This document shows, piece after piece, positions 13,574 to 19,920 of a DNA stretch of 19,920 nt (position 1 is the first letter of the stretch; each line of letters begins with the position of its first letter). The notes under the pieces are model-generated. The model was not told where the DNA came from and did not search any database. It saw only the letters and a list, made by a program, of their open reading frames with translations. The DNA comes from Eubacteriales bacterium (GTDB taxonomy: Bacteria > Bacillota_A > Clostridia > Christensenellales > Aristaeellaceae): contig JAUMYC010000018.1 of assembly GCA_030528845.1 (NCBI GenBank), positions 1 through 19,920 on the forward strand, in the 5' to 3' direction. The position numbers were made by a program, and so were the translations under genes.

Positions 13574-14005
13574 ATGGTAAAACGCATCCTCTGTCTCGAC
13601 GTGGGCGAGCGCCGCATCGGCGCAGCCGTGTCCGATCTGCTCGGCATCACCGCGCAGGGGCTCGAGACGATCTCCAACAAGGGCGACGAACACAACGTCG
13701 CGGCGGTGCTCGCGCTTGCCAAGCAATATGAGACCGATCAAGTCCTCTGCGGCCTTCCGCGCAACATGGACGGCAGCGAGGGCTTTCAGGCGCAGTATGT
13801 GCGCGATTTCGCCCAAAAGCTGCGGGCAGCGGGCCTGCAGGTGCGCTTTCAGGACGAGCGGCTGACCACGGCCATCGCCCGCCGCACGCTCATCGAAGCA
13901 GACGTGAGCCGCAAAAAGCGCAAGCAGTCCATCGACCGCCTCGCCGCCGTGCAGATCCTTTCCACCGTCCTTGACGCGGGCGGCTGGGAAAGGGCCAAGG
14001 AATAA
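13574..14005 (+). CDS. ruvX: RuvX/YqgF-type pre-16S rRNA nuclease
   Basis: A 143-residue RNase H-fold protein, originally called a putative Holliday junction resolvase and since shown in E. coli to process the 16S rRNA 5' end. The acidic active site is visible: Asp9 in LDVGERRIG, the Glu in FQDERLTT (about residue 94) and the Asp in KQSIDRLAAVQIL (about residue 120). GLPRNMDGSEG is the other family motif. It is the orthologue of Bacillus yrrK. AGGAGAG precedes the start. It follows the aldo/keto reductase by 33 bases and precedes DUF1292 by 44. Confidence 0.94.
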   Translation: MVKRILCLDVGERRIGAAVSDLLGITAQGLETISNKGDEHNVAAVLALAKQYETDQVLCGLPRNMDGSEGFQAQYVRDFAQKLRAAGLQVRFQDERLTTAIARRTLIEADVSRKKRKQSIDRLAAVQILSTVLDAGGWERAKE

Positions 14006-14049
14006 GGCATATCGCAAAGGAAAATCCATCCGAAAAGGAGATAAGCAAT

Positions 14050-14328
14050 ATGGATAACGGATACATGGAACAGGACAACATCGTCGAGCTGATCGACGAG
14101 AACGACAACATCGTGCAGTTTGAACACATCATGACCATCGTGTACGAGGGCGAGAAGTACGCCCTGCTCTCTCCCGTCGACGACCTTGAGGACGTCGAGG
14201 AGGGCGAAGTGGTCATCATGCGCATCGAAGAGGGCGACGAGCAGGACGCCTACGTCGGCGTAGAAGACGAAGAGCTGCTCGAGGCCGTCTTCCAGAAATA
14301 CCTCGAGATCGTCGAAGACGAGGAATGA
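14050..14328 (+). CDS. DUF1292-family acidic protein (YrzB-like)
   Basis: A 92-residue, very acidic protein. It contains NIVELIDENDNIVQFEHIMTI and then YEGEKYALLSPVDD, the pattern of DUF1292, a family of unknown function that follows ruvX in most Bacillota. A run of Glu and Asp continues to the C-terminus (YLEIVEDEE). The start has AAAAGGAGAT nine bases upstream. It is the last gene of the cluster, closed by the terminator at 14338-14377. Confidence 0.9.
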   Translation: MDNGYMEQDNIVELIDENDNIVQFEHIMTIVYEGEKYALLSPVDDLEDVEEGEVVIMRIEEGDEQDAYVGVEDEELLEAVFQKYLEIVEDEE

Positions 14329-14337
14329 CCCGCATAC

Positions 14338-14377
14338 AAAAAAGGAGCTTTTCCGGCCGGAAAAGCTCCTTTTTTTG
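14338..14377. terminator. bidirectional Rho-independent terminator
   Basis: A perfect palindrome, GGAGCTTTTCCGG (14344-14356) with CCGGAAAAGCTCC (14357-14369), is bounded by an A-run (14338-14343) and T7 (14370-14376). It lies between the convergent DUF1292 and serine hydrolase genes. Confidence 0.93.
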
Positions 14378-14382
14378 TGTAT

Positions 14383-15234
14383 TCAGCGATATTCCGCGCA
14401 GAAGCGGATCAGATCGCGGTTGATATCGCGCTCCTCGAACGCATGCCACGCCACGACGCGCCCGCTCTCCGGCACGACCAGCAGCATCTGCTGGTACATG
14501 CCGCCCTTGCCGTAGGCCTCGCCGATGCCCGCCGGGCGCATCTCGTAGCCGCGCTCCCGCACGATGCGCACCCACTCCTGCGAAAGCAGCCGCTTCCCCT
14601 GCCAGAGCCCTTCGTCACGGTAGAGCGCGCCGAGCTTTGCCATGTCCCGCGCGGTGATGTACAGCCCCGTCGCGCCCATGGCATGCCCCAGCGGGCAGGT
14701 GCTCCACGCCGCCTCCGTATACTCCATCGGCCCAAACAGCTTTTCCCACAGATATTCCGTCAGGCCCCGCCCGGCAGCCCTCTGCACGACCCGGCCGAGC
14801 AGATAATACGCGCCGTCGCTGTAGACGCGCTGTTCTCCGGGCGCGCATTGCAGCCGCTGCGCAAAGACATGTGCCAGCAGATCCCGCCCGAATTCCTTCA
14901 TCTCCACGCAGTCGATGTCGAGGTAGCCTCCGCTCAGGCCAAGGCTGTGCCGCAGCGCCATGTCGATCGTCGCCGCGTGCCAGCGCTCGTCCGCCGGCGC
15001 ATATTCCGGAAAGAATTGCATGATCCCGTCCTCCGGCGAAAGCCTGCCCTCGTCATAGAGCATGCCCAGCGCCGTGACCACGAACGCCTTCGAGACAGAA
15101 TAGGAATCCTGACAGCGGTTCGTGCGCGCCAGCTGCCGCTCCTCGGCCCGTTCGCCTTCGATCTGCGCCGCAGCAAACACATTATACCCCTTCTGCTCAA
15201 TGTATTCGGTAAAGTCCTTCAAAAACGCGCTCAT
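14383..15234 (-). CDS. serine hydrolase of the beta-lactamase/class C PBP-like family
   Basis: A 283-residue protein with the penicillin-binding/beta-lactamase fold. Ser46-Val-Ser-Lys49 (YSVSKAF) is the SxxK nucleophile motif. YSDGAYYLLG stands at the Tyr-x-Asn position, with Asp in place of Asn. VVAWHAFEE is at the KTG-equivalent position. RHSLGLSGGYLDID and ATGLYITARDMAKLG are typical of the family. There is no signal peptide, so it is probably cytoplasmic. Family members include esterases, peptidases and amidases, and a resistance role is not supported. The ATG at 15234 is chosen because GGAGG (minus, 15250-15246) is 11 bases upstream. A GTG at 15246 would overlap that site. Confidence 0.8.
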   Translation of the reverse strand: MSAFLKDFTEYIEQKGYNVFAAAQIEGERAEERQLARTNRCQDSYSVSKAFVVTALGMLYDEGRLSPEDGIMQFFPEYAPADERWHAATIDMALRHSLGLSGGYLDIDCVEMKEFGRDLLAHVFAQRLQCAPGEQRVYSDGAYYLLGRVVQRAAGRGLTEYLWEKLFGPMEYTEAAWSTCPLGHAMGATGLYITARDMAKLGALYRDEGLWQGKRLLSQEWVRIVRERGYEMRPAGIGEAYGKGGMYQQMLLVVPESGRVVAWHAFEERDINRDLIRFCAEYR

Positions 15235-15269
15235 TTCCCGCCGCACCTCCGCAGTATGATCTCCCCAGC

Positions 15270-15298
15270 ATCATACCACATCCGCCGCCGGGAGGGAA
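15270..15298 (-). promoter_or_regulatory. possible extended -10 promoter of the serine hydrolase gene
   Basis: Minus-strand TATGAT (15275-15270) is preceded by TGG, an extended -10. The -35 at 17 bases is poor (TTCCCT). It lies about 36 bases before the ATG. The -10 is one arm of a 7-bp inverted repeat, GTATGAT (15254-15260) with ATCATAC (15270-15276), a possible operator. Confidence 0.4.
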
Positions 15299-15311
15299 GG
15301 TGTTTTTTCTT

Positions 15312-15566
15312 TCAGTCCTCCCCGTCAAAGAGCTCCTCTTCTGCGTCTGCCTCGAAAACATGCTGCGCGCCGGCGTTCGCATCCACCCAGCCCTCCGCCA
15401 GAATGTAGGCGATCACCGCGCCGCCCGCCATGATCAGCGCGACCACCTGCGCAGCCGCGCTCTCCGCCACGTTCAGAGCCACTAACAGCATGCCGATGAA
15501 CTCCGCCGCCGCCATCCACAGCTTGCGGCTGGTCAGCTTGGCTTTCCAGTCGATCTCCGTCTTCAT
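15312..15566 (-). CDS. phage holin
   Basis: An 84-residue protein. The N-terminus MKTEIDWKAKLTSRKLWMAA matches phiLC3/SPP1-type holins, which begin with a 'I-N-W-K-x-x-x-x-x-x-x-F-W' motif. Two hydrophobic segments follow (about 16-32 and 38-58), the second ending AYILAEGWVDA, then an acidic tail with EADAEEELFDGED. Such holins form membrane lesions that release or activate the endolysin. It lies 21 bases after the XhlA-like gene and is the last phage gene before host DNA. The start has an AAAGGGGGAAGCG site. Confidence 0.8.
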   Translation of the reverse strand: MKTEIDWKAKLTSRKLWMAAAEFIGMLLVALNVAESAAAQVVALIMAGGAVIAYILAEGWVDANAGAQHVFEADAEEELFDGED

Positions 15567-15587
15567 TTTTCGCTTCCCCCTTTCCCG

Positions 15588-15863
15588 TTAATGTCGGATC
15601 ACCTTCAGGCGCAGCTTTTCCCGCGCCTCCGTTACCTTGCCGTTCGCTCCCAACTGCCCGAGGCCGTCCAGCGTCGCAAACTGCGCCTCCAGCATCGCCG
15701 TGAGCATTTCGTGGTCGTCCCGGTCGTGCTTCTCCAGCCGCAAAAAGCGGCTGCGCAGGTTGAACAGCCAGACCAGCGCGCCGCCGATCGTGGCGAACGC
15801 GCCGATCAGGCCCGCGAGCGCGATCACGTCCAATGTGACTGTGTTTCCCTGTCCGATCATCAT
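15588..15863 (-). CDS. XhlA-like phage membrane protein
   Basis: A 91-residue protein. One transmembrane segment (about 13-34, IALAGLIGAFATIGGALVWL) is followed by a charged helix (LRSRFLRLEKHDRDDHEMLTA). This layout resembles XhlA-type haemolysin proteins that work with a holin in host lysis, although XhlA usually has the membrane segment at the C-terminus. The position between endolysin and holin supports a lysis role. The first or second ATG (15863 or 15860) could start it. GGAG lies about 12 bases upstream of the first. Confidence 0.55.
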   Translation of the reverse strand: MMIGQGNTVTLDVIALAGLIGAFATIGGALVWLFNLRSRFLRLEKHDRDDHEMLTAMLEAQFATLDGLGQLGANGKVTEAREKLRLKVIRH

Positions 15864-15924
15864 TCTTTCTTTCGCTCCTGTTCGTCCCTTCCTTCGGGCG
15901 GCCCCCTCGCCCGTTTTGTCCGCG

Positions 15925-16623
15925 CTATACGAAGGCCGCTTTTTCTACATAGCCCTTGCACCCGTCGGCCTTCCTGACGCCGTACCAGCCGTCCCTCTCG
16001 CCGTACACGCGCACGCGCTCGCCCTCCTTCGCCGTGCCCGTGCGCCCGCCGCTCTTGGCGGGGCGGCTGCGCACGGGCCATACGCCTTCGCGCACCGTCA
16101 TGTACACATGCCCTTCCGGCGTGATCTCCTTCTCCGGCTCTCTCTCCTCCGGGATCCAGCGGATCGCGCAGAAATAGCGCCTGCCGTTCCTTGCGCGGTT
16201 CTCGCAGTACTTGCGCAGGTCCTTTCTCGTAGGCCCGGTGCCGCTGCCGTGGCCCCAGCATTCGTTCGGCCCCGTGTACATCTCCACATGCCCGACCTGC
16301 TTGACATGGTTTTTATTTCCCTTGAAGTACAGGCAGTCACCGGGCCTGAGCAGGCTCTCGTCCGGGAAGATATTGCTCGTGTTCTCCACGAGCACGCCCT
16401 TTTTATAATTGCGGATCTGCGCGTCCGTGTTGCTGCCGATATAGATGCCCGACGCCCTGCGGATGCACTCGCGCACTGCGCTGGAGCAGTCGCTGTAGCC
16501 GTCGTCGCCCTCGCCCGGATGCCCGAAGAAATACTTGCGCCTGCTCGAATTCGTATAGGTGTTGCGTCCCGCGCGGCTTTTCATCAGCCGCACGGCCTCC
16601 ATTCGCTTCTCCTCGTTCGTCAA
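15925..16623 (-). CDS. endolysin: NlpC/P60-like hydrolase with C-terminal SH3b domain
   Basis: A 232-residue peptidoglycan hydrolase. Residues 30-130 show an NlpC/P60-like cysteine peptidase pattern: GYSDCSSAVRE with nucleophile Cys46, LLRPGDCLYFKG at 91-102, and GHVEMYTG with His112 as the base. Such enzymes cut peptide stems in the wall. An SH3b-type domain runs from about 173 to 232 (VYMTVREGVWPVRSRPA to KGYVEKAAFV), probably binding the cell wall. The start is a TTG (16623-16621) with AAGGAGAGGAG just upstream. The ATG at 16647 has no ribosome binding site, and the ATG at 16602 with GAGGAG is an alternative. No signal peptide is present, as expected for holin-dependent release. Confidence 0.8.
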   Translation of the reverse strand: MTNEEKRMEAVRLMKSRAGRNTYTNSSRRKYFFGHPGEGDDGYSDCSSAVRECIRRASGIYIGSNTDAQIRNYKKGVLVENTSNIFPDESLLRPGDCLYFKGNKNHVKQVGHVEMYTGPNECWGHGSGTGPTRKDLRKYCENRARNGRRYFCAIRWIPEEREPEKEITPEGHVYMTVREGVWPVRSRPAKSGGRTGTAKEGERVRVYGERDGWYGVRKADGCKGYVEKAAFV

Positions 16624-16675
16624 TGCTTGCTCCTCTCCTTCCGCCATGGGCCCGCGGGCGCAGCGGCCGAAAGCA

Positions 16676-18550
16676 TCAGCCGCGCACCTCGTTGTTCCAC
16701 GCCCTGACGTCCCACGCCGCCGGATAGGAAGGCGCGGCCGCTGCGCTGTTTCCGCTGTAGAGCATCCTCGGATACGGCGCCTGCACCTCCTCCAGCGCAT
16801 CCGACATCCGCAGGTTTCCGTCGGCAAAATAACACCCCGAAACCACGATCTTCACCTCGGAGGAAGCGCTGCTGTCGGCCCCGTGATAGGAGACGTCATT
16901 CTGTACATCGCCCGTCTTGGCCGGGTTTACCGCCGCAAAGACGCAGTGCTCCAGGATGACCTCCTCGCTCAGCCCCAGACCGCCGCCCAGCGCCTTGCTG
17001 ATGGCGCTTCCGGCTGTCCCCAGCGCGGAATTGTCCAGCGCTATATTGCAGTTTTGGAAGACATGCCTGCAAAATCCCTCCGCGCCGTTCGCTTCGTCGT
17101 GAACGGCGTACACCGTGTTCTTCGCCGTCAGATCCAGATTGTGGATCTCGAAATCACCGCCGCTGCTCCATGTGTCCAAGGGCGAAAAATACTCCGCCAC
17201 GTCCGCTGCGTTTTCCCCGGTATATTCGCAGTACAGCCCTGTGCCCGTCGCAAAGAAATATCGGCAGCCGTTGCCCACAGGCACGCCTCGTTTGCCCTCG
17301 GCGCGCAGAGCGTCGACAAATTCATTGGTATAGGCCAGCGTGCCGCCTCGGATGAACACGTCCATATCCCCTTCGGTATATGCCCTGAGCATGCCCTCGT
17401 AAAACGCGTCGATCCCTTCCGCCGTGTTGATCGTCATTTCCAGCCGCACATATCGCCGCATCGCCGTTTCGCTCAAAACAGCATACGGCTCCCTATACTC
17501 GCTGTACTCCTCCGGCACAACGTTGATCGTCAGCTCGTTTGCATACCCCTCTCCCAGAGCCAGCTCCCACGACAGCACGACCTCGGCGACCCCCTCGGGC
17601 ACGGTATAGCCGTTCACCGTCGCCGAGGAGGAAGAAGAGCCCTTTTCCTTCAGCACGTTTCCCTCGGCGTCGTATGCCGTAACAAAACGGAAGCCGCGCG
17701 CCGTCAGGGAATCGGACGAGGCCGAATAGTGGTATCCGCGCACCACGTCGCCCTCGCTGACCGGGAACGGCCTGCTGTAATGATAGGTGTCCGAATCGAA
17801 CACCGCCCCCGACGCATTGCAATATCCGCTCGTCCAGTCCTCCATGACAAAGCGGTTGACGGAGATCTGCTCCGCGAGGATCCCGTCCAGATCGCTCTCC
17901 AGCGCGTCGAGCCGTTCGGAGACCGCGCCGAGCTCATCCGACAGCTCCGCCGCGCTCTGCGCAGCCTCTGCCGCCAGAGCGGCTTGCTCCGCAGCGTTTG
18001 CAGCCGCGGCGTTTGCCTCTTCGGCGGCGCCGTCCGCTGCGGCTGCCGCAGTGTTTGCCTCCTTGGCGGCATCGTCCGCTGCGGATGCTGCAGCAGTTGC
18101 CTCTTCGGCGGCGGAGCCGATGTTCGCCGCCGCGTCATTCGCTGCCGCTGCCGCCTCCTCCGCTCTCTGTATCGCCTCTTCAACGCGTTCCGCCGCTGCC
18201 AGCGCCCTGTCGCTCGCCTCTTCTGCGGAGGAAGCCGCAGAAGAAGCCCGCTGTGTCGCCGCATCGGCCGCTTCGGCGGATGTATCCGCCGCGCCGCTCG
18301 ACGCTGCGGCCGCCGCCGCAGCCGCCTGTGCATTGGAGGCAGCCGTATTTGCCGCCGCAGCGGCGTCTCCCGCCGCCTCCACGTTCGGGATCACGATCGC
18401 ATCGACGGCGGGCAGGCGCGGCGTGCTCGCCTCCCAGCCGATCGTATCTTCGCCAAGCCGCACAGGCTTGTAATACCCCGCAGCGCCGATGTCGATCCCC
18501 ACAGCCGCCGGCGTCGGCTGCGCGGCAATTTCCACCTTGATCACACTCAT
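16676..18550 (-). CDS. phage tail fibre / receptor-binding protein
   Basis: A 624-residue protein in four parts. Residues 1-57 form an N-terminal domain that probably joins the baseplate. Residues about 58-210 are an extremely Ala-rich stalk with Glu, Asp and Asn in regular spacing, as expected of a trimeric coiled coil. It ends in ELSDELGAVSERLDALESDLD. Residues about 220-345 resemble a jelly-roll carbohydrate-binding fold (YHYSRPFPVSEGDVVRG, FRFVTAYDAEGNV, TVPEGVAEVVLSW). Residues about 370-624 have the repeating short strands of a right-handed beta-helix (EIHNLDLTAKNTVYAV, HVFQNCNIALDNS, EHCVFAAV, VSGCYFADGNL). It would recognise the host surface. The ATG overlaps the preceding stop (ATGA), with GGAGGT upstream. 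Confidence 0.8.
   Translation of the reverse strand: MSVIKVEIAAQPTPAAVGIDIGAAGYYKPVRLGEDTIGWEASTPRLPAVDAIVIPNVEAAGDAAAAANTAASNAQAAAAAAAASSGAADTSAEAADAATQRASSAASSAEEASDRALAAAERVEEAIQRAEEAAAAANDAAANIGSAAEEATAAASAADDAAKEANTAAAAADGAAEEANAAAANAAEQAALAAEAAQSAAELSDELGAVSERLDALESDLDGILAEQISVNRFVMEDWTSGYCNASGAVFDSDTYHYSRPFPVSEGDVVRGYHYSASSDSLTARGFRFVTAYDAEGNVLKEKGSSSSSATVNGYTVPEGVAEVVLSWELALGEGYANELTINVVPEEYSEYREPYAVLSETAMRRYVRLEMTINTAEGIDAFYEGMLRAYTEGDMDVFIRGGTLAYTNEFVDALRAEGKRGVPVGNGCRYFFATGTGLYCEYTGENAADVAEYFSPLDTWSSGGDFEIHNLDLTAKNTVYAVHDEANGAEGFCRHVFQNCNIALDNSALGTAGSAISKALGGGLGLSEEVILEHCVFAAVNPAKTGDVQNDVSYHGADSSASSEVKIVVSGCYFADGNLRMSDALEEVQAPYPRMLYSGNSAAAAPSYPAAWDVRAWNNEVRG
18001..18126 (-). repeat. 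42-bp tandem repeats in the tail-fibre stalk
   Basis: Three units of 42 bases (14 codons, two heptads) run at 18001-18042, 18043-18084 and 18085-18126. The first two differ at only 7 of 42 positions and the third is more diverged. The element GCCTC recurs at 18015, 18057 and 18099. The encoded units follow EANTAAAAADGAA/EEANAAAANAAEQA. Confidence 0.8.
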
Positions 18551-18930
18551 ACCCTACCTCCGTTCCGCACCAGGCGCAAATCCGGAATGCCGCCGTTTTC
18601 CGGCCCGAACACCGTCAGCACGTCGTCGCTCGCGTCCTCGGCGATCATATTGCCCTCCGCGTCCGTCTCCGGGTCGGAAACCAACCGCAGGTTCCATTTA
18701 TAGCGCCCCGGCTCCAGATCGCGCGTCAGCGCATTGCTCAGCCGAATGTGCGCAAGCCCGTCCTCGCCGATCTGTGCGGGCACGCGCAGGATGTCCTCCC
18801 CGCCTGCCTTTTCATAGATCGCAAAAACCGCCGCATCGTATTGATATCCGCTCACCGTTACGACCATGTCCAGCGTATCGCCCACCGGCAGCACGATCTC
18901 CTTCGTCTCCGCGTCAAATGTATACGGCAT
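18547..18930 (-). CDS. phage tail/baseplate protein, BppU-like, function unknown
   Basis: A 127-residue protein predicted to be almost all beta strand. The start MPYTFDAETKEIVLPVGDTLDMVVTV, then VFAIYEKAGGE, then LEPGRYKWNLRLVSDP, fits the immunoglobulin-like N-terminal domain of baseplate upper proteins (BppU-like). Such a domain would attach the tail fibre encoded just downstream. AAGGAGGT lies seven bases before the ATG and overlaps the stop of the preceding gene. Its own stop overlaps the tail-fibre ATG. The family call is by pattern, not by a database match. Confidence 0.6.
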   Translation of the reverse strand: MPYTFDAETKEIVLPVGDTLDMVVTVSGYQYDAAVFAIYEKAGGEDILRVPAQIGEDGLAHIRLSNALTRDLEPGRYKWNLRLVSDPETDAEGNMIAEDASDDVLTVFGPENGGIPDLRLVRNGGRV

Positions 18931-18942
18931 CCGTCCACCTCC

Positions 18943-19359
18943 TTACTCCGTATATTCCACCCAGTATCTCTCGTCCGCTACGCCCGGCTCCCAAACATTC
19001 TGCATGTTTTCCAGCACGTTCAGCCAGAGCTTGTCGTTATGCCATACGATCGCGCCCGGCTGGTACTCGTCGCTCACGCCGTCCCAGGGCTTCCATTCGG
19101 GATATTCGCCCGGCTCCTCGCCCTCCAGCGCCGCCACTCGCGCTTCAAGCTCGCTCACCTTCGCGGCCAGCTCGTCCACTCGCTTCGTCAATTCCGCCCT
19201 CTCCGCGTCCGTGGTCTGGTTCTCAAACGCCAGCGCTTCCAGTTCCGCCTTTTCCGCCTCTGTCAGCTTCCCCTCCGCGAAAAAGACGTCGATCCTCCTT
19301 TGGATCTCCTGCATCGGCAGCGTCTGCGAGAGGATAATGTTTCGCATCACATCATACAT
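18943..19359 (-). CDS. phage tail protein with coiled coil and CBM5/12-like domain
   Basis: A 138-residue protein. After a helical N-terminus with SQTLPMQEIQRRIDVFFAEGKLTEAEK, a coiled coil runs at about 45-80 (ELTKRVDELAAKVSELEARVAAL). The C-terminal 50 residues (EYPEWKPWDGVSDEYQPGAIVWHNDKLWLN to YWVEYTE) have the Trp/Tyr spacing of carbohydrate-binding module family 5/12, a chitin or glycan binding fold. I start it at the ATG at 19359-19357, eight bases from GGAGG. A GTG at 19368 overlaps that site. It overlaps the preceding gene by eight bases. Confidence 0.65.
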   Translation of the reverse strand: MYDVMRNIILSQTLPMQEIQRRIDVFFAEGKLTEAEKAELEALAFENQTTDAERAELTKRVDELAAKVSELEARVAALEGEEPGEYPEWKPWDGVSDEYQPGAIVWHNDKLWLNVLENMQNVWEPGVADERYWVEYTE

Positions 19360-19627
19360 TCGTTCCACCTCCTGTCACCATCGCCTCCAGCTGCGCGATC
19401 CGCGCCAGCAAAGAAGCCGTATCCGCCGGGAGGAAATCTCGCTTAATTATTCCCAAGGGGATCTCCTCGCCGTTTTCGTCATACACCGTGCCGCCGTATC
19501 TCATAAGCGTCGCACCGCCGTCCAATCGCAGATCCACGGTCGTTTCTCCCACGCCGATGACAACTACGCCGATCTTCTTCTCTTCCGATGATACTATTGC
19601 ATCGCAGTGGATATAATATTTGCTCAT
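19352..19627 (-). CDS. small phage tail-region protein, function unknown
   Basis: A 91-residue protein with a beta-rich first part (YYIHCDAIVSSEEKKIGVVVIG, then TVDLRLDGGATLMRYGG). A short C-terminal helix follows, SLLARIAQLEAMV, which resembles the coiled-coil ends of phage neck or tail-fibre accessory proteins. AAGGAG stands upstream of the ATG at 19627. It lies 12 bases after the preceding tail gene and overlaps the next. I do not recognise the family. Confidence 0.55.
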   Translation of the reverse strand: MSKYYIHCDAIVSSEEKKIGVVVIGVGETTVDLRLDGGATLMRYGGTVYDENGEEIPLGIIKRDFLPADTASLLARIAQLEAMVTGGGTNV

Positions 19628-19639
19628 CCAATCATCTCC

Positions 19640-19920
19640 TTAGGTGTAATACGCCACGGAGAGCCTCGGCGGGTTCGCGTCCCCATAGCCGTAGAATGCG
19701 CCATAATCGCTCGTGCTGTCGCTCCATACGAACAGGCCTCTCGCATAGCCATTGGCCAGCTGCTGCACAGCGGCGACCGGCAGCGTGACCGTGATCTGTT
19801 CCTCCTGCCCGCATTGCCCGATGACCGCGCTCCATGTGCTGTACACGGAGAGGCTGCCGCTCGGGCCGCTGTTGGTGATCGTGCCGACGTGCACGCTGAT
19901 GCGGCTGCTGCCGCCGATGC
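19640..19920 (-). CDS. phage tail structural protein, C-terminal fragment
   Basis: The frame is open from the right edge of the window to the TAA at 19642-19640, giving the last 93 codons. Residues near the end (STWSAVIGQCG, TVTLPVAAVQQLANGYARGLFVW, YGAFYGYG, then PRLSVAYYT) have the alternating strands and the 'P-x-L-x-V-x-Y' ending of DNRLRE-like beta-sandwich domains found in phage tail and surface proteins. A GTG at 19894 is in frame, but the coding pattern continues upstream (IGGSSRIS), so I treat it as internal. The bulk of the gene lies outside the window. Confidence 0.6.
   Translation of the reverse strand, partial: IGGSSRISVHVGTITNSGPSGSLSVYSTWSAVIGQCGQEEQITVTLPVAAVQQLANGYARGLFVWSDSTSDYGAFYGYGDANPPRLSVAYYT

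Larger units (their letters stand above)
15312..19920 (-). mobile_element. prophage or phage remnant, tail and lysis module (partial)
   Basis: Seven consecutive minus-strand genes have the order of a siphophage or myophage late region: tail proteins, tail fibre, endolysin, XhlA-like protein and holin. Most are overlapping or separated by fewer than 60 bases. The element continues beyond the right edge. No integrase, repressor or terminase is visible. The left boundary must lie between the holin stop (15312) and the serine hydrolase promoter (about 15276-15298), but no att core could be identified. Confidence 0.8.

Noticed and set aside
12617..14029. 470-codon minus-strand open frame opposite the aldo/keto reductase and ruvX genes.
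   Set aside because: It spans two well-supported plus-strand genes and the gap between them, which a real gene would not be expected to do, and has no family signature.
14383..15234. Antibiotic-resistance beta-lactamase.
   Set aside because: The SxxK motif fits a wide hydrolase family. There is no signal peptide and the second and third motifs deviate from true class C enzymes.
16559..18703. 714-codon plus-strand open frame opposite the tail fibre.
   Set aside because: It is antisense to the Ala-rich stalk and beta-helix, has Arg/Cys-rich repeats created by the reverse of Ala codons, and crosses several phage gene boundaries.
15312..19920. Diversity-generating retroelement acting on the tail fibre.
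   Set aside because: No reverse transcriptase gene and no template-repeat-like copy of the fibre end is present in the window.

Overview
This GC-rich window reads as chromosome of a Bacillota (Firmicutes) bacterium, most likely class Clostridia. The evidence is the ylmE-sepF-ylmG-divIVA division cluster, the lspA-rluD pair, the ireB-ruvX-DUF1292 cluster, strong AAGGAGG-type ribosome binding sites and sigma-A-like promoters. I cannot name a genus. The last 4.6 kb is the late end of a prophage or phage remnant.

Layout. (1) 1-204: the 5' end of a GNAT-like acetyltransferase gene (minus) and a back-to-back divergent promoter pair. (2) 252-1307: an SGNH/GDSL hydrolase (plus), closed by a bidirectional terminator. 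(3) 1378-4401: a minus-strand operon lgt - nicotinate phosphoribosyltransferase - recX. (4) 4465-4532: a second back-to-back divergent promoter pair. (5) 4698-8268: a plus-strand cluster of a HlyD-type membrane protein, ylmE/yggS, sepF, ylmG/yggT and divIVA, the last with its own promoter. (6) 8269-8641: the only gene-free stretch over 300 bases. It is a run of hairpins framed by two identical 24-nt palindromes. (7) 8642-11128: DUF5665 protein, lspA, rluD, an imperfect tandem duplication of the rluD 3' end, a PRC-barrel protein and a small membrane protein, then a terminator. (8) 11179-14328: AI-2E-family transporter, ireB, an aldo/keto reductase fused to a ferredoxin domain, ruvX and a DUF1292 protein, then a bidirectional terminator. 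(9) 14383-15234: a cytoplasmic serine hydrolase (minus). (10) 15312-19920: phage tail and lysis genes, all minus: tail proteins, an alanine-rich tail fibre, an NlpC/P60-like endolysin with an SH3b domain, an XhlA-like protein and a holin.

The host genes are mainly envelope housekeeping. Lgt and LspA carry out the first two steps of lipoprotein maturation. SepF, YlmG and DivIVA act at the septum and pole. IreB links to PASTA-kinase signalling. Compared with the Bacillus subtilis gene order as I recall it, ylmH and ileS are absent from the division cluster. alaS is absent from the ireB cluster, where a redox enzyme has entered instead. No tRNA, rRNA, insertion sequence or CRISPR array was seen. 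The least explained parts are the palindrome-rich interval after divIVA, the duplicated rluD tail and the 42-bp repeats of the tail-fibre stalk.
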